NCBI GenBank assembly: GCA_039045975.1
Contig: JBCCJA010000057.1
Span: forward strand, 1 to 25,013
Direction of reading: 5' to 3'
Length of the DNA stretch: 25,013 nucleotides
From: JBCCJA01 sp039045975
GTDB lineage: Bacteria > Planctomycetota > Planctomycetia > Planctomycetales > Planctomycetaceae
In this document: positions 7,716 through 15,035 of the stretch, piece by piece
Layout: every line of letters begins with the position of its first letter
Numbering within the stretch: the first letter of the stretch is position 1
Program-made: the position numbers and the translations under genes
Notes under the pieces: generated by a model
Seen by the model: only the letters and a program-made list of their open reading frames with translations
Told to the model about the DNA's origin: nothing
Databases searched by the model: none

Positions 7716-8833
7716 GTCGCGATGTCTCGAAAGAACCAGGCGGCGGCGGACGCGGCGGCGACGATCGGCAGCCACGCGGCCGACTCGGCCGACAGGACCG
7801 CCGCGTCGGCCAACAGCGACGCGCCGAACAACACCCCGAACGCGACGCCGACCGCCGCGGCCGACCGCAGGAACGCCAGCGGCGCGTCACGCGACTCCTT
7901 CCGCAGCATCAGCGGCACGACGAGCCCGGTCGCCGCGAGCAGCGCCGGCACGTTCGTCAGGCGGCGGTGCACATAGGCCCGCATGCGGCGGGTGTCGTTC
8001 TCGGCCGCGGTGCCGCTCTCGATGCGGTCGAGCAGCGCGACGGTCGACCGCTTCGTGAACCCGCTGCCGCTTTTGAACAGTTGGTCGCAGTTCACGCGGC
8101 TGAGCACGAACAGGTCGTTCGTCCCGCCGACGCGTTTGACGAGCGACCGGCCGTATTCGGTCAGCGTCAGCTCGTCCGGCTTCGGATGCGGCGTCTCCAG
8201 CCGCCAGCCGGCCGGGCGTCCGCCCTCATCCGGCAGGAACTGCGCGGCCGGGGCCGTCAGCGTCGTCGTCGTCCCGGCGACGTCGGGCGGGAGGACGAAC
8301 TCGGCCTGCAGGACCGTCTCGGTCTCGAGGACGAGCCGCTTGCCGAAGATCGTGATCCCCGTCGAGAAGTCGGGCGTCGAGTCGCAGCGGTGCTCCGTCG
8401 GCGCATCGCTGCCCTTCTGACGCTGCAGCAGCGCCGCGATCCGCGGGATCACGAACTCCTGGTCGAGCCCGATCAGCAGGCCCACGACCGCGACGCCGGC
8501 GAAGACGGGCAACACCAGCCGGGCCGCCGGCACGCCCGCCGCCAGCAACACGGAAAGCTCCTGCTGCCGCTGCAGCATCCACAGCACGATCATCGCCGCG
8601 AGCATCGCGACCGCGCCGCCGACACGCTCGAAGATCAGCAGCGAATACGTCCCGTAATACTCGGCGATCTTGAACGCCAAATAAGCCGCCCCCCGGTCGC
8701 CGGCCCGCATCGTGAAGTCGTCGATGTTGTCGAGCAGGTCGATCACGACGACCAGCCCGAGCAGCGTCACGAGCAAGATCGCGGCGACCTGCAGGTAACG
8801 GGCGAAGAGGTGGCGGTCGAACGTCGTCGGCAC
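7712..8833 (-). CDS. LptF/LptG family permease
   Basis: This 373-residue protein has the LptF/LptG layout: two or three N-terminal transmembrane helices (about 12-35, 60-80 and 100-122), a periplasmic beta domain (about 140-280), and three C-terminal helices (from about 300). The opening FDRHLFARYLQ and the RQQELSVLLAAGVPAARLV segment (about 88-106) are characteristic; the latter is the coupling-helix region that contacts the ATPase. LptF and LptG form the LptB2FG transporter that extracts lipopolysaccharide from the inner membrane. Which of the two this is cannot be decided, and no LptB or partner permease is in the window. It starts 9 bases after the GT39 stop and overlaps the PAP2 gene by four bases, so it sits mid-operon. 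Confidence 0.85.
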   Translation of the reverse strand: MPTTFDRHLFARYLQVAAILLVTLLGLVVVIDLLDNIDDFTMRAGDRGAAYLAFKIAEYYGTYSLLIFERVGGAVAMLAAMIVLWMLQRQQELSVLLAAGVPAARLVLPVFAGVAVVGLLIGLDQEFVIPRIAALLQRQKGSDAPTEHRCDSTPDFSTGITIFGKRLVLETETVLQAEFVLPPDVAGTTTTLTAPAAQFLPDEGGRPAGWRLETPHPKPDELTLTEYGRSLVKRVGGTNDLFVLSRVNCDQLFKSGSGFTKRSTVALLDRIESGTAAENDTRRMRAYVHRRLTNVPALLAATGLVVPLMLRKESRDAPLAFLRSAAAVGVAFGVLFGASLLADAAVLSAESAAWLPIVAAASAAAWFFRDIAT

Positions 8834-8842
8834 GGGAGCGGC

Positions 8843-10750
8843 TCAATTCCGACCGGCGTCGCCGGCCGACGCGACGCGGCCCGGAGCCGGGCCGTACAGC
8901 GCGACGCGGTGATGCCGCAGGAAACGCTTCGCCTCGGTGACGCGGACGCGTCCCGGGGTCAGTGTCTGTTCGATCTCGGGCAGGCGGTCGGTGCGGACCG
9001 CGACGTACGCGTCCGGGTGGTCTTCGAGGTACGCGGTGAAAAGTTCCGGGTCGTCGAACAACGCGACGTCACGTCGGGCGTAGAACGGGAAGTTCGGTGC
9101 CCAGTGGCCGAACAAGGCGATCTCGGGGGCCGGCTCGTCGGTCGCGGCGAGCGTCGCCCGGTCGGTCGTCAGCCCGCGGTCGGCCCGCACGGCGTCGACG
9201 AGCACGACGGCCTCCTGCAGCGCGCCGACCTGTGGCGCCGCGACCCAGAACGCCGCCGCCGCGAACGCCGCCGTCCCGACGCCGACGATCCACCGCGACC
9301 GCATGACCTGTCCCTCGGAGAACGCACGCCACGCCGTCAGGCCGCCGACCAACGGGATCAGGCCGAGCGCCGCGATCCAGTGCGCCCCGCCCAGCAGTCG
9401 CGTCGTCACGAACGGGAACGCGACGAGCGCGACCGCACCCGTCGCCGCGATCGCCCCGAAGAACGCCGGCGTCCACCACGCCGGATGCCCCGCCCTGCCC
9501 GGCCGCCACCCGGCCGCGAAGTGGCCGGTGATCAACGCCAGCGCCGGATAACACGGCAGCACATAGTTCGGCAGCTTCGTCTGCGCGACGCTGAAGAAAC
9601 CGAGATAGGTGATCGCCCAGCACCAGACGATCAGCGGCCCCGGCGCGACGTGTCCGCGTCGCAGAAACCCGAACGCCCGCGTCGCCGCCGCCGGCACCAG
9701 CAGCGACCACGGGAAGAAGCCGAGCCCGACCGCGAGCACGTAATACAACGGCCCGCCGCCGTGCCCCTCCATCGTCTTCATGAACCGCCCGACGTTGTGC
9801 ACGCCGAGGAACCCCGCCGGCCACGCACCGTCCGTCGCGACACTGACGGCCACATACCAAGGCCCGGCGACGAGCAGCACGGCGACGACCGCGACGTCGG
9901 GCCGCATGGCGAAGACGGCTCGGACGAGCCGCCGAGCGAACAGCGAACAGCGAACAGCGAACAGGCCAATACTCCAAGGCCCAGTCTCCGACTCCTGTTC
10001 CCTGTTCGCTGTTCCCTGTTCCCTCGTCGCGAACGCGACGAACAACACCAGCGCCGTCGTCGGCAGCACGACGCCGACCGGGCCCTTCGCCAGCACCGCC
10101 AGGCCCATGCAGGCGTAAGCCCCCGCCAGCCACGGCCGAGAGGGAACGGCGAGCGGTGGGCGTAAGCCCTCCGGTGGGTTGTGCGAGAACTCACGCGGTC
10201 CGTTGACCGACCGGAGGGCTGACGCCCACCGCTCGCCTGGCCGCTCGCCTCTCCAGAAACCGGGGTACCGTCTCTCGACGCCTTCGACGAAGCACCACAG
10301 CGCAGCCGTCGTGCAGCAGATCAGCGTCGCGTCGGGGTTCGCACAGCGGGCGATGATCACGAACATCAACCCGGTCGCGAGCATCGCCGCCGACAGCCCG
10401 GCCCGCTCCCGGCCGAACAGCCGGCAGCCGATCATGTGTGTCAGCAGCACGACGCCGACGGCCAACACCGCCGAGCCGATCCGCGCCCCGAACTCGTTCA
10501 CGCCGAACAGGTTGTAGCCCGGCCGCATGACCCAATAGAGCAGGATCGGCTTGTGGACCCGCAGCTCGCCGTTGAACGTCGGCACGACCCACTCGCCGGC
10601 CCGCAGCATGGCGGCGCCGCAGGCGGCGTTCTTCGGCTCGTCCTCGTCGAACAGCGGCGCGCCGCCGAGGTTCGTGACGAACAGCATCGCCGACGCGAGC
10701 CCGAGCAGCACGCGGTCGCGGACGAGCGGATTCGGAAACAAGGACGACAC
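8843..10750 (-). CDS. GT39 (ArnT-like) membrane glycosyltransferase with two repeat-derived inserts
   Basis: This is a 635-residue polytopic membrane protein of the GT39 superfamily. LFDEDEPKNA (34-42) is the acidic catalytic loop, followed by GEWVVPTFNGELRVHKPILLYW (two overlapping halves, 52-73) as in ArnT-like enzymes, and LAVLAKGPVGVVLP marks the conserved mid-protein helix. A 90-bp palindromic element encodes residues about 172-201, and a heptamer-built inverted repeat encodes about 243-272; both fall in loops between helices. The frame is open to 10873, but the upstream part reads through an intergenic repeat, so GTG 10750 (or TTG 10741) is the probable start, without a clear ribosome site. 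It is first gene of an operon with LptF/G-type permease and PAP2 phosphatase, suggesting sugar addition to an envelope lipid. Confidence 0.87.
   Translation of the reverse strand: MSSLFPNPLVRDRVLLGLASAMLFVTNLGGAPLFDEDEPKNAACGAAMLRAGEWVVPTFNGELRVHKPILLYWVMRPGYNLFGVNEFGARIGSAVLAVGVVLLTHMIGCRLFGRERAGLSAAMLATGLMFVIIARCANPDATLICCTTAALWCFVEGVERRYPGFWRGERPGERWASALRSVNGPREFSHNPPEGLRPPLAVPSRPWLAGAYACMGLAVLAKGPVGVVLPTTALVLFVAFATREQGTANREQESETGPWSIGLFAVRCSLFARRLVRAVFAMRPDVAVVAVLLVAGPWYVAVSVATDGAWPAGFLGVHNVGRFMKTMEGHGGGPLYYVLAVGLGFFPWSLLVPAAATRAFGFLRRGHVAPGPLIVWCWAITYLGFFSVAQTKLPNYVLPCYPALALITGHFAAGWRPGRAGHPAWWTPAFFGAIAATGAVALVAFPFVTTRLLGGAHWIAALGLIPLVGGLTAWRAFSEGQVMRSRWIVGVGTAAFAAAAFWVAAPQVGALQEAVVLVDAVRADRGLTTDRATLAATDEPAPEIALFGHWAPNFPFYARRDVALFDDPELFTAYLEDHPDAYVAVRTDRLPEIEQTLTPGRVRVTEAKRFLRHHRVALYGPAPGRVASAGDAGRN
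9936..10023. repeat. heptamer-built inverted repeat, type B, copy 2 (coding)
   Basis: Four tandem GCGAACA units (9936-9963) face four TGTTCCC/TGTTCGC units (9996-10023) across a 32-base spacer, giving a long potential hairpin. It lies inside the GT39 gene, in the loop after LAKGP-containing helices. On the coding strand one arm reads REQGTANREQ and the other reads GLFAVRCSLFA. All four units per arm keep the 7-base period. Confidence 0.85.
10148..10237. repeat. 90-bp palindromic element, type A, copy 2 (inside second GT39 gene)
   Basis: Arms at 10148-10180 and 10206-10237 flank a 25-base spacer, exactly the dimensions of copy 1 at 540-629. It is read in a different frame of the element from copy 1, because the host gene is on the opposite strand, yet contains no stop. 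A 9-base end sequence, CCGCTCGCC, is repeated at 10241-10249 beside the right end. Confidence 0.85.
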
Positions 10751-10953
10751 GGGCGGGGCGGCGGGAGCGGGGCGGCGGCGGAACGTAGATTTTCGACGAC
10801 CGCCGGGACAATGCGGGTTGGCGACAGAACTGATGAAGCCCGGCCTTCGCCCCCTCATCCGCCCTGCGGGCACCTTCTCCCCCTGTGAGGGGGAGAAGGA
10901 TTCGTAGGTTCGTCTTCTCCCCGGCGCGCGGCCGCTGCTACGACCCGCAGGTC
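10751..10953. promoter_or_regulatory. divergent intergenic region between GT39 operon and PAP2 gene
   Basis: The region separates oppositely oriented envelope genes and should hold promoters for both, though I cannot identify clear -35/-10 boxes. It contains the type C repeat at 10851-10900, whose hairpin may affect one of the leaders. Confidence 0.4.
10851..10900. repeat. palindromic repeat, type C, copy 2 (intergenic)
   Basis: It begins CCCCTCATCCGCCC, continues through GCGGGCACCTTCTCCCCC and ends with the facing GGGGGAGAAGGA. The inner hairpin pairs CCTTCTCCCCC with GGGGGAGAAGG around TGTGA. It corresponds to the first half of the copy at 4388-4484, but here it lies between divergent genes. 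Confidence 0.75.
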
Positions 10954-11652
10954 ATGGAGAGGCCGAAACACCCGCTGTTCGTCCCCGGACTGCTCGTCGC
11001 CGCCGCCGCGGCAGTCTGTGCGTGGGACGTCACGCTCGCCGAGACGCTCTATCGGGCCGAGACCGCGCACATCCGACCGGTCCGGAACGTGTTGAACAAT
11101 CTCGAGCCGTTCGGGCACGGGGTCGGCGTTGTCGCGATCGCGCTCGTCGTTTGGCGGCTCGACCGGCAGGCGGTCGTGCGGGTTCCGGCGGTGCTCGGGG
11201 CGGCGCTCGGCGGCGGCCTGCTCGCCGACCTCGTGAAGCTGTTCGTCGGCCGGACGCGTCCGCGGGACTTCGACTTCGCCTCCGATTCGACGGTCGCGAC
11301 GTTCGAGGGCTGGCTGCCGGAGCTGTTCGGCAGCGGCGCGTCGCACAGTTTCCCGTCGGCCCACTGCGCGACCGCGGCGGGGCTCGCGTACGCGCTCTCG
11401 CGGTTTTACCCGCGGGGCACGGCGGTCTTTGGGGCCCTGTTCGTCGGCGTCGCCGGGCACCGGATCAACAGCGGGGCGCATTACCTCAGCGACGTCCTCG
11501 TCGGGACGGCGGTCGGCCACTTCGGCGGCTGGCTGGCGTGCGACAGCCCGCTCGCGCTCGCCGTGCGGCGTCGGCTCGAACGACGCGGCCAGGCGGTCGT
11601 GCGGCAGCCCGACCTCGAACGCTTCACCGGCGTCGATTCCGACGCGGCTTGA
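10954..11652 (+). CDS. PAP2 family lipid phosphatase
   Basis: This second PAP2 phosphatase (232 residues) has motifs K95-LFVGRT-R102-P103, PSAH (134-137) and R170-INSGA-H176-YLS-D180. PSAH instead of PSGH and HR instead of SR in the third motif are mild deviations; all catalytic residues remain. Five or six hydrophobic helices place it in the inner membrane. The frame is open from a GTG inside the upstream repeat, but ATG 10954 begins a normal N-terminal helix and is preferred. It shares little obvious sequence with the PAP2 protein of the divergent operon, so the two are not a recent duplication. The GT39 gene starts 30 bases after its stop, suggesting cotranscription and carrier-lipid phosphate metabolism. 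Confidence 0.86.
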   Translation: MERPKHPLFVPGLLVAAAAAVCAWDVTLAETLYRAETAHIRPVRNVLNNLEPFGHGVGVVAIALVVWRLDRQAVVRVPAVLGAALGGGLLADLVKLFVGRTRPRDFDFASDSTVATFEGWLPELFGSGASHSFPSAHCATAAGLAYALSRFYPRGTAVFGALFVGVAGHRINSGAHYLSDVLVGTAVGHFGGWLACDSPLALAVRRRLERRGQAVVRQPDLERFTGVDSDAA

Positions 11653-11682
11653 CCCGATCGATGCGTAATTGAAGGCGATTCG

Positions 11683-13401
11683 ATGGACGCGGCGTGGCGA
11701 TCTTTCGGTTCTTCTTCCGGCCGGGTTCGACGGTTCGAGTGGGAGTTCCTGTTCCTGGTCGGTCTGGTCGCGTTCGTCTACGGGTCACGGCCGACCGACC
11801 TGCACCTCCGCGGCGAGGAGACGCGTCGGGCCGAGGTCGCCGTCGAGATGCTGCAGACCGGCGACTGGATCGTCCCGCGGCAGCAGGGCGAAATCTATAT
11901 TTCCCGCCCCCCGCTGGCGAACTGGTGCATCGCGGCCGCCGGCTATCTACGCGGCGGCGTCGACACGGTCGCGGCCCGGCTGCCGTCGATCGCGGCGGTC
12001 TTAATCACGACGCTGATGATTTACGGACTCGGTCGGGCGGAGGTCGGCCGCTTCGGCGCGTTCACGGCCGCCGTGGCGTTCGCGACGATGGTGCAGGTGA
12101 TGCAGATCGGCCGGACGGCCGAGACCGAGGCGGTCTTCACCGCGATCCTGTCGGCCTCATTATTCGTCTGGTTCCACGGCTATCGCCGGGGCTGGTCGCC
12201 GTGGACGCTGTGGGGCGTCGGCTACACGCTCGCCGGCCTGGCGGCGTTGGCGAAAGGACCGCAAGGCCCGCCCTACTTTATCGGGCCGGCGGTCTTATTC
12301 CTGCTCTATAAACGGGACTGGAAGACGTTATTCGCGCCGGGACACTTCGCCGGCGTCGCGGTCATGCTGACGGTCATCGGGGCGTGGCAGATTCCCTATA
12401 TCGTCTCGGCCGGTCCGGAGAACGCCCTCGGCGTGTGGATGAAGCTCGCGAAAAATAACTTCGGCGACGAGAACGAGGCGAGCCTGACGCTGCACATGCT
12501 CAGCTACCCGTTCGAAGTGCTCGCCTGCATGCTGCCTTGGTCCCTGGGGCTGATCCCACTTTTGAGTTCAAAATTAAGATCGTCACTCGGCTCGCGGCAG
12601 GACGTGGTGACGTTCCACGCGCTCGCGATGCTCGTGACGTTCCCGACGGTCTGGCTCGCGGTGCACGCCGTACCGCGGTACTTCATGCCGCTCTACCCGT
12701 CGGCGGCCCTCGTGATCGGTGTCGTCGCCGACCGCCTGTTGACGGCGAAGCCGGCCGGTTGGGTCGCGGCGTGGCCGCGGCTGTCTTGGCGGGCGACCGG
12801 CGTCTTCGCGGCGGGGACGGCGGTCGCGTGCGTCGCGATCATCGCCGGGGCGGACAGTCTGCTCCCGCCAGAAGCGGTCGTGCCGGGCGGGGTCTATGTG
12901 GGGCTGCTCGTAGCTGCCTCCACGTTGGCTGCGGTCGTCTGTTTCGACGCGGGGCGTCGGCTGCCGCGGGCTTGTCCGCCGGCGTGCCTGGGGCTGTTCC
13001 TCGGGGCCGCGTTCTTGGCCGTCGCGCTCGAAGTCCGCGTCGCGAAACAGGCCGACGCCGCGGCCGCGGTCGCGGAGCTCGACGCCGCCCTGCCCGACGG
13101 CGCGACGCTGACGAGTTACGGCCGGCTACATCACGCGTTCGTATATCACCACAACCGGGTCCGCGACAGCCTCGTGACGCTGACCGCGGACGTCGGCGAA
13201 GAAGCGCAGCTCGCCGACGCGGGCCGCTTCCTCGCGTGGCAGAAAGACGCCCCGCCGCCGGCCTTACCGTTCCCGTTCCGCGTCGTCCGCGAGGTCGTCA
13301 TCGACCGCGAAAAGCCGGGCCGGAACAACGACAACGTGAAGGTCATCGTCGCCGAGCGCCTGCCCGCCGTGGCGTCGGCGTCGGCCGTCGGTCAAAATTG
13401 A
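11683..13401 (+). CDS. GT39 (ArnT-like) membrane glycosyltransferase
   Basis: This 572-residue polytopic protein is the third GT39 member. Its catalytic loop LRGEETRRAEVAVEML (42-57) is close to the ArnT DETRYAE motif but with glutamate at 45 instead of aspartate, followed by GDWIVPRQQGEIYISRPPLA (60-79). LAALAKGPQGPPYFIGP corresponds to the conserved middle helix. The inter-helix loop that carries a 90-bp element in the other two GT39 genes is short here (YRRGWSPWTLW) and has no repeat, making this gene a natural control. GAAGG lies about 8 bases before the ATG. The SRPBCC gene follows after 3 bases. Transfer of a polyprenyl-linked sugar to a lipid or glycan is the family role; its acceptor is unknown. 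Confidence 0.88.
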   Translation: MDAAWRSFGSSSGRVRRFEWEFLFLVGLVAFVYGSRPTDLHLRGEETRRAEVAVEMLQTGDWIVPRQQGEIYISRPPLANWCIAAAGYLRGGVDTVAARLPSIAAVLITTLMIYGLGRAEVGRFGAFTAAVAFATMVQVMQIGRTAETEAVFTAILSASLFVWFHGYRRGWSPWTLWGVGYTLAGLAALAKGPQGPPYFIGPAVLFLLYKRDWKTLFAPGHFAGVAVMLTVIGAWQIPYIVSAGPENALGVWMKLAKNNFGDENEASLTLHMLSYPFEVLACMLPWSLGLIPLLSSKLRSSLGSRQDVVTFHALAMLVTFPTVWLAVHAVPRYFMPLYPSAALVIGVVADRLLTAKPAGWVAAWPRLSWRATGVFAAGTAVACVAIIAGADSLLPPEAVVPGGVYVGLLVAASTLAAVVCFDAGRRLPRACPPACLGLFLGAAFLAVALEVRVAKQADAAAAVAELDAALPDGATLTSYGRLHHAFVYHHNRVRDSLVTLTADVGEEAQLADAGRFLAWQKDAPPPALPFPFRVVREVVIDREKPGRNNDNVKVIVAERLPAVASASAVGQN

Positions 13402-13404
13402 TAC

Positions 13405-13899
13405 ATGATTTCGCTGACCCACACGGCCGAGATCGCGGCGGACCGCGATGCCGTCTTCGCGGCCGTGACCGATCTCGACCGGGTCGCCGACTTCGTTCCC
13501 GCCGTCGAGAAGATCGAACGGCTGACCGACGGCCCCGTCGGCGTCGGCACGCGGTTCCGCGAGACGCGGCAGGTGTTCGGCCGGTCGGCAACCGAGGAGT
13601 TCACCGTCGTCGCCTGCGAGCCGCCGCGGACATATGCCGTCGCGGCCCTCTCCTGCGGGGCCCGCTACGAGACGACGTTCACCTTCGCCGACGCCGGCCC
13701 CGACACGGCCGCGACGACGCTGACGGTCCGCACCGTCATCAGGCCGGAGACGTGGGGCGCACGGCTGGCGTCGCCGCTCGCCTGGCTGACCGGCGGGGCG
13801 ATGAAGCGGGCGATCGCCGCCGACGTCGAAGCCATCGCCGCCGAAGCCGTCGCCCGGCATGACGCTGTTCTGCCGCCCCGGTCCGCGGCCGACGCATAA
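13405..13899 (+). CDS. SRPBCC (polyketide cyclase/START-like) family protein
   Basis: This 164-residue soluble protein has the SRPBCC pattern. It starts MISLTHTAEIAADRDAVFAA (the first strand and helix), then VTDLDRVADFVPAVEKIERL, a strand with GVGTRFRE, and the long C-terminal helix (about 128-152). The fold has a hydrophobic cavity that binds lipids or small molecules; no enzymatic motif is present. The ATG is 3 bases after the stop of the GT39 gene, without its own ribosome site, so it is probably translated together with it. The start of the following transglutaminase-like gene is about 30 bases downstream. Confidence 0.78.
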   Translation: MISLTHTAEIAADRDAVFAAVTDLDRVADFVPAVEKIERLTDGPVGVGTRFRETRQVFGRSATEEFTVVACEPPRTYAVAALSCGARYETTFTFADAGPDTAATTLTVRTVIRPETWGARLASPLAWLTGGAMKRAIAADVEAIAAEAVARHDAVLPPRSAADA

Positions 13900-13916
13900 G
13901 ATCGCCTCGTCCGTTT

Positions 13917-13922
13917 GAAAGG
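13917..13922 (+). promoter_or_regulatory. ribosome binding site placed for a CTG start
   Basis: GAAAGG ends six bases before CTG 13929, where an exported protein with a twin-arginine signal would begin. In that frame a TAA stands at 13923-13925, and no ATG, GTG or TTG lies between it and the signal sequence. Confidence 0.5.
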
Positions 13923-13928
13923 TAAGGT

Positions 13929-14918
13929 CTGACCCGCCCCGGTCTTACCCGCCGTCGTTTCCTGGCCGCGTCGGCGGTCGCGGTCATTTCGCTGGCGACG
14001 GCACGCGGATCGCAATTGGGTCTCGTGACGTACGGCCCGGCGACGCGGTTCAAGACGCGGCACACAGCGGTCGTCCGGACGGCCGCCGCGTCACTCGACC
14101 GATTGGAGGTCTGGCTGCCGGTGCCACTCGACTGGCGCGAGCAGGCGGTCCATGACGTCTCGCTATCCGACTCTCTCAAATCGGTGACCGCGGTCGGCCG
14201 ACAGACCGAGGTCGCCCGCGGCGTCTCGGGGCCGCGTCGACTCACGCGGGGCGGCGTGTTCGAGTTCGTCGTCGACTGCTCGATCGACGTCAGACCGGTG
14301 AGGACGAGTCTCGACGACTGACTGTCGGCACCGTTTGAAACCTATCGGGCGAACGACCGGCCGGTCATTCTTAATTTAAAATCGGAAACGAAAGTCGAAG
14401 CGACGCCGGAGATTCATAATTTAGCCGATGGCTTCGTCGGCCGACGCCGGCCACAGGCACTTGTCGCCTACGACATCTTCCGGGCGGTACTCGCACGCAC
14501 AAGTTATACGAACACCGAGTTCCGAGGGGCCGCCGCCTGCCTCCGCGACGGGGCCGGCTCGTGCTGCGATTACAGTGCGTTGTTCGTCGCGGTCTGCCGG
14601 GCGGCGGGCATCCCGGCCCGCATGGCGGTCGGTTACTTGGCCGACGGCCGTGACCGTCAGCACGCGTGGGCCGAGTTCCTGCTGCCGGGCGGCGCGTGGG
14701 TGCCGGTCGACACGTCGGCCGCGGACGGCACCCGCGACCCCGACGAATGCTTCGGCCGCCTGCCGGCCGACCGCGTCGCGGTGTCGAAGGGGGCCGACGT
14801 CACGCTCGCCGGCCGCGGCGGGAAGAGGGTTGATATCCTCCAGCGTGGCGCCTGGTGGTGGTCGGGCCGCGACGCGCCCACCGCCGAATTCTCCTTTTCG
14901 GCGACGAAGCCCGCGTGA
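13929..14918 (+). pseudogene. exported transglutaminase-like protein, in-frame TGA and non-standard start
   Basis: A single frame runs from CTG 13929 to TGA 14916, interrupted once by TGA at 14319-14321. The start reads LTRPGLTRRRFLAASAVAV, a twin-arginine signal peptide. After the TGA the frame resumes directly with LSAPFETYRANDRPV and reaches a complete transglutaminase-like core: GSCCDYSALF (catalytic cysteine at 14562), RAAGIPARMAVGYL, HAWAEF and VDTSAAD. Thus the catalytic Cys, His and Asp are intact downstream of the stop. Two point changes (ATG to CTG; a sense codon such as TGG or CGA to TGA) would explain a young pseudogene. Alternatives are CTG initiation with TGA readthrough, expression of two fragments, or sequencing errors. 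The family includes cysteine proteases and amidases acting outside the cytoplasm. Confidence 0.75.
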
Positions 14919-15024
14919 AACGGCCGAATCAGGTTCGTGCGCCGCGTCGGCCGCATAACTTCGATTTGACAGTCGCATCGTCGGGATCGACGATCGCTGA
15001 TGTAATCAACGTCGGACGAGTCGC

Positions 15025-15030
15025 GAGGGA
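15025..15030 (+). promoter_or_regulatory. ribosome binding site of the sulfatase gene
   Basis: GAGGGA ends five bases before ATG 15036 and only two before the TTG at 15033, so ATG is the better start. Confidence 0.6.
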
Positions 15031-15035
15031 AATTG

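Noticed and set aside
7967..10165. 732-codon plus-strand frame opposite the LptF/G and GT39 genes
   Set aside because: Product is Arg/Asp/Gln/His-rich antisense reading of two well-supported membrane protein genes.
14966..14971. TTGACA upstream of the sulfatase gene as a -35 box
   Set aside because: The hexamer at 17-base spacing (GACGAT) is a poor -10 match and the better TGTAAT is too far away; not enough to call a promoter.
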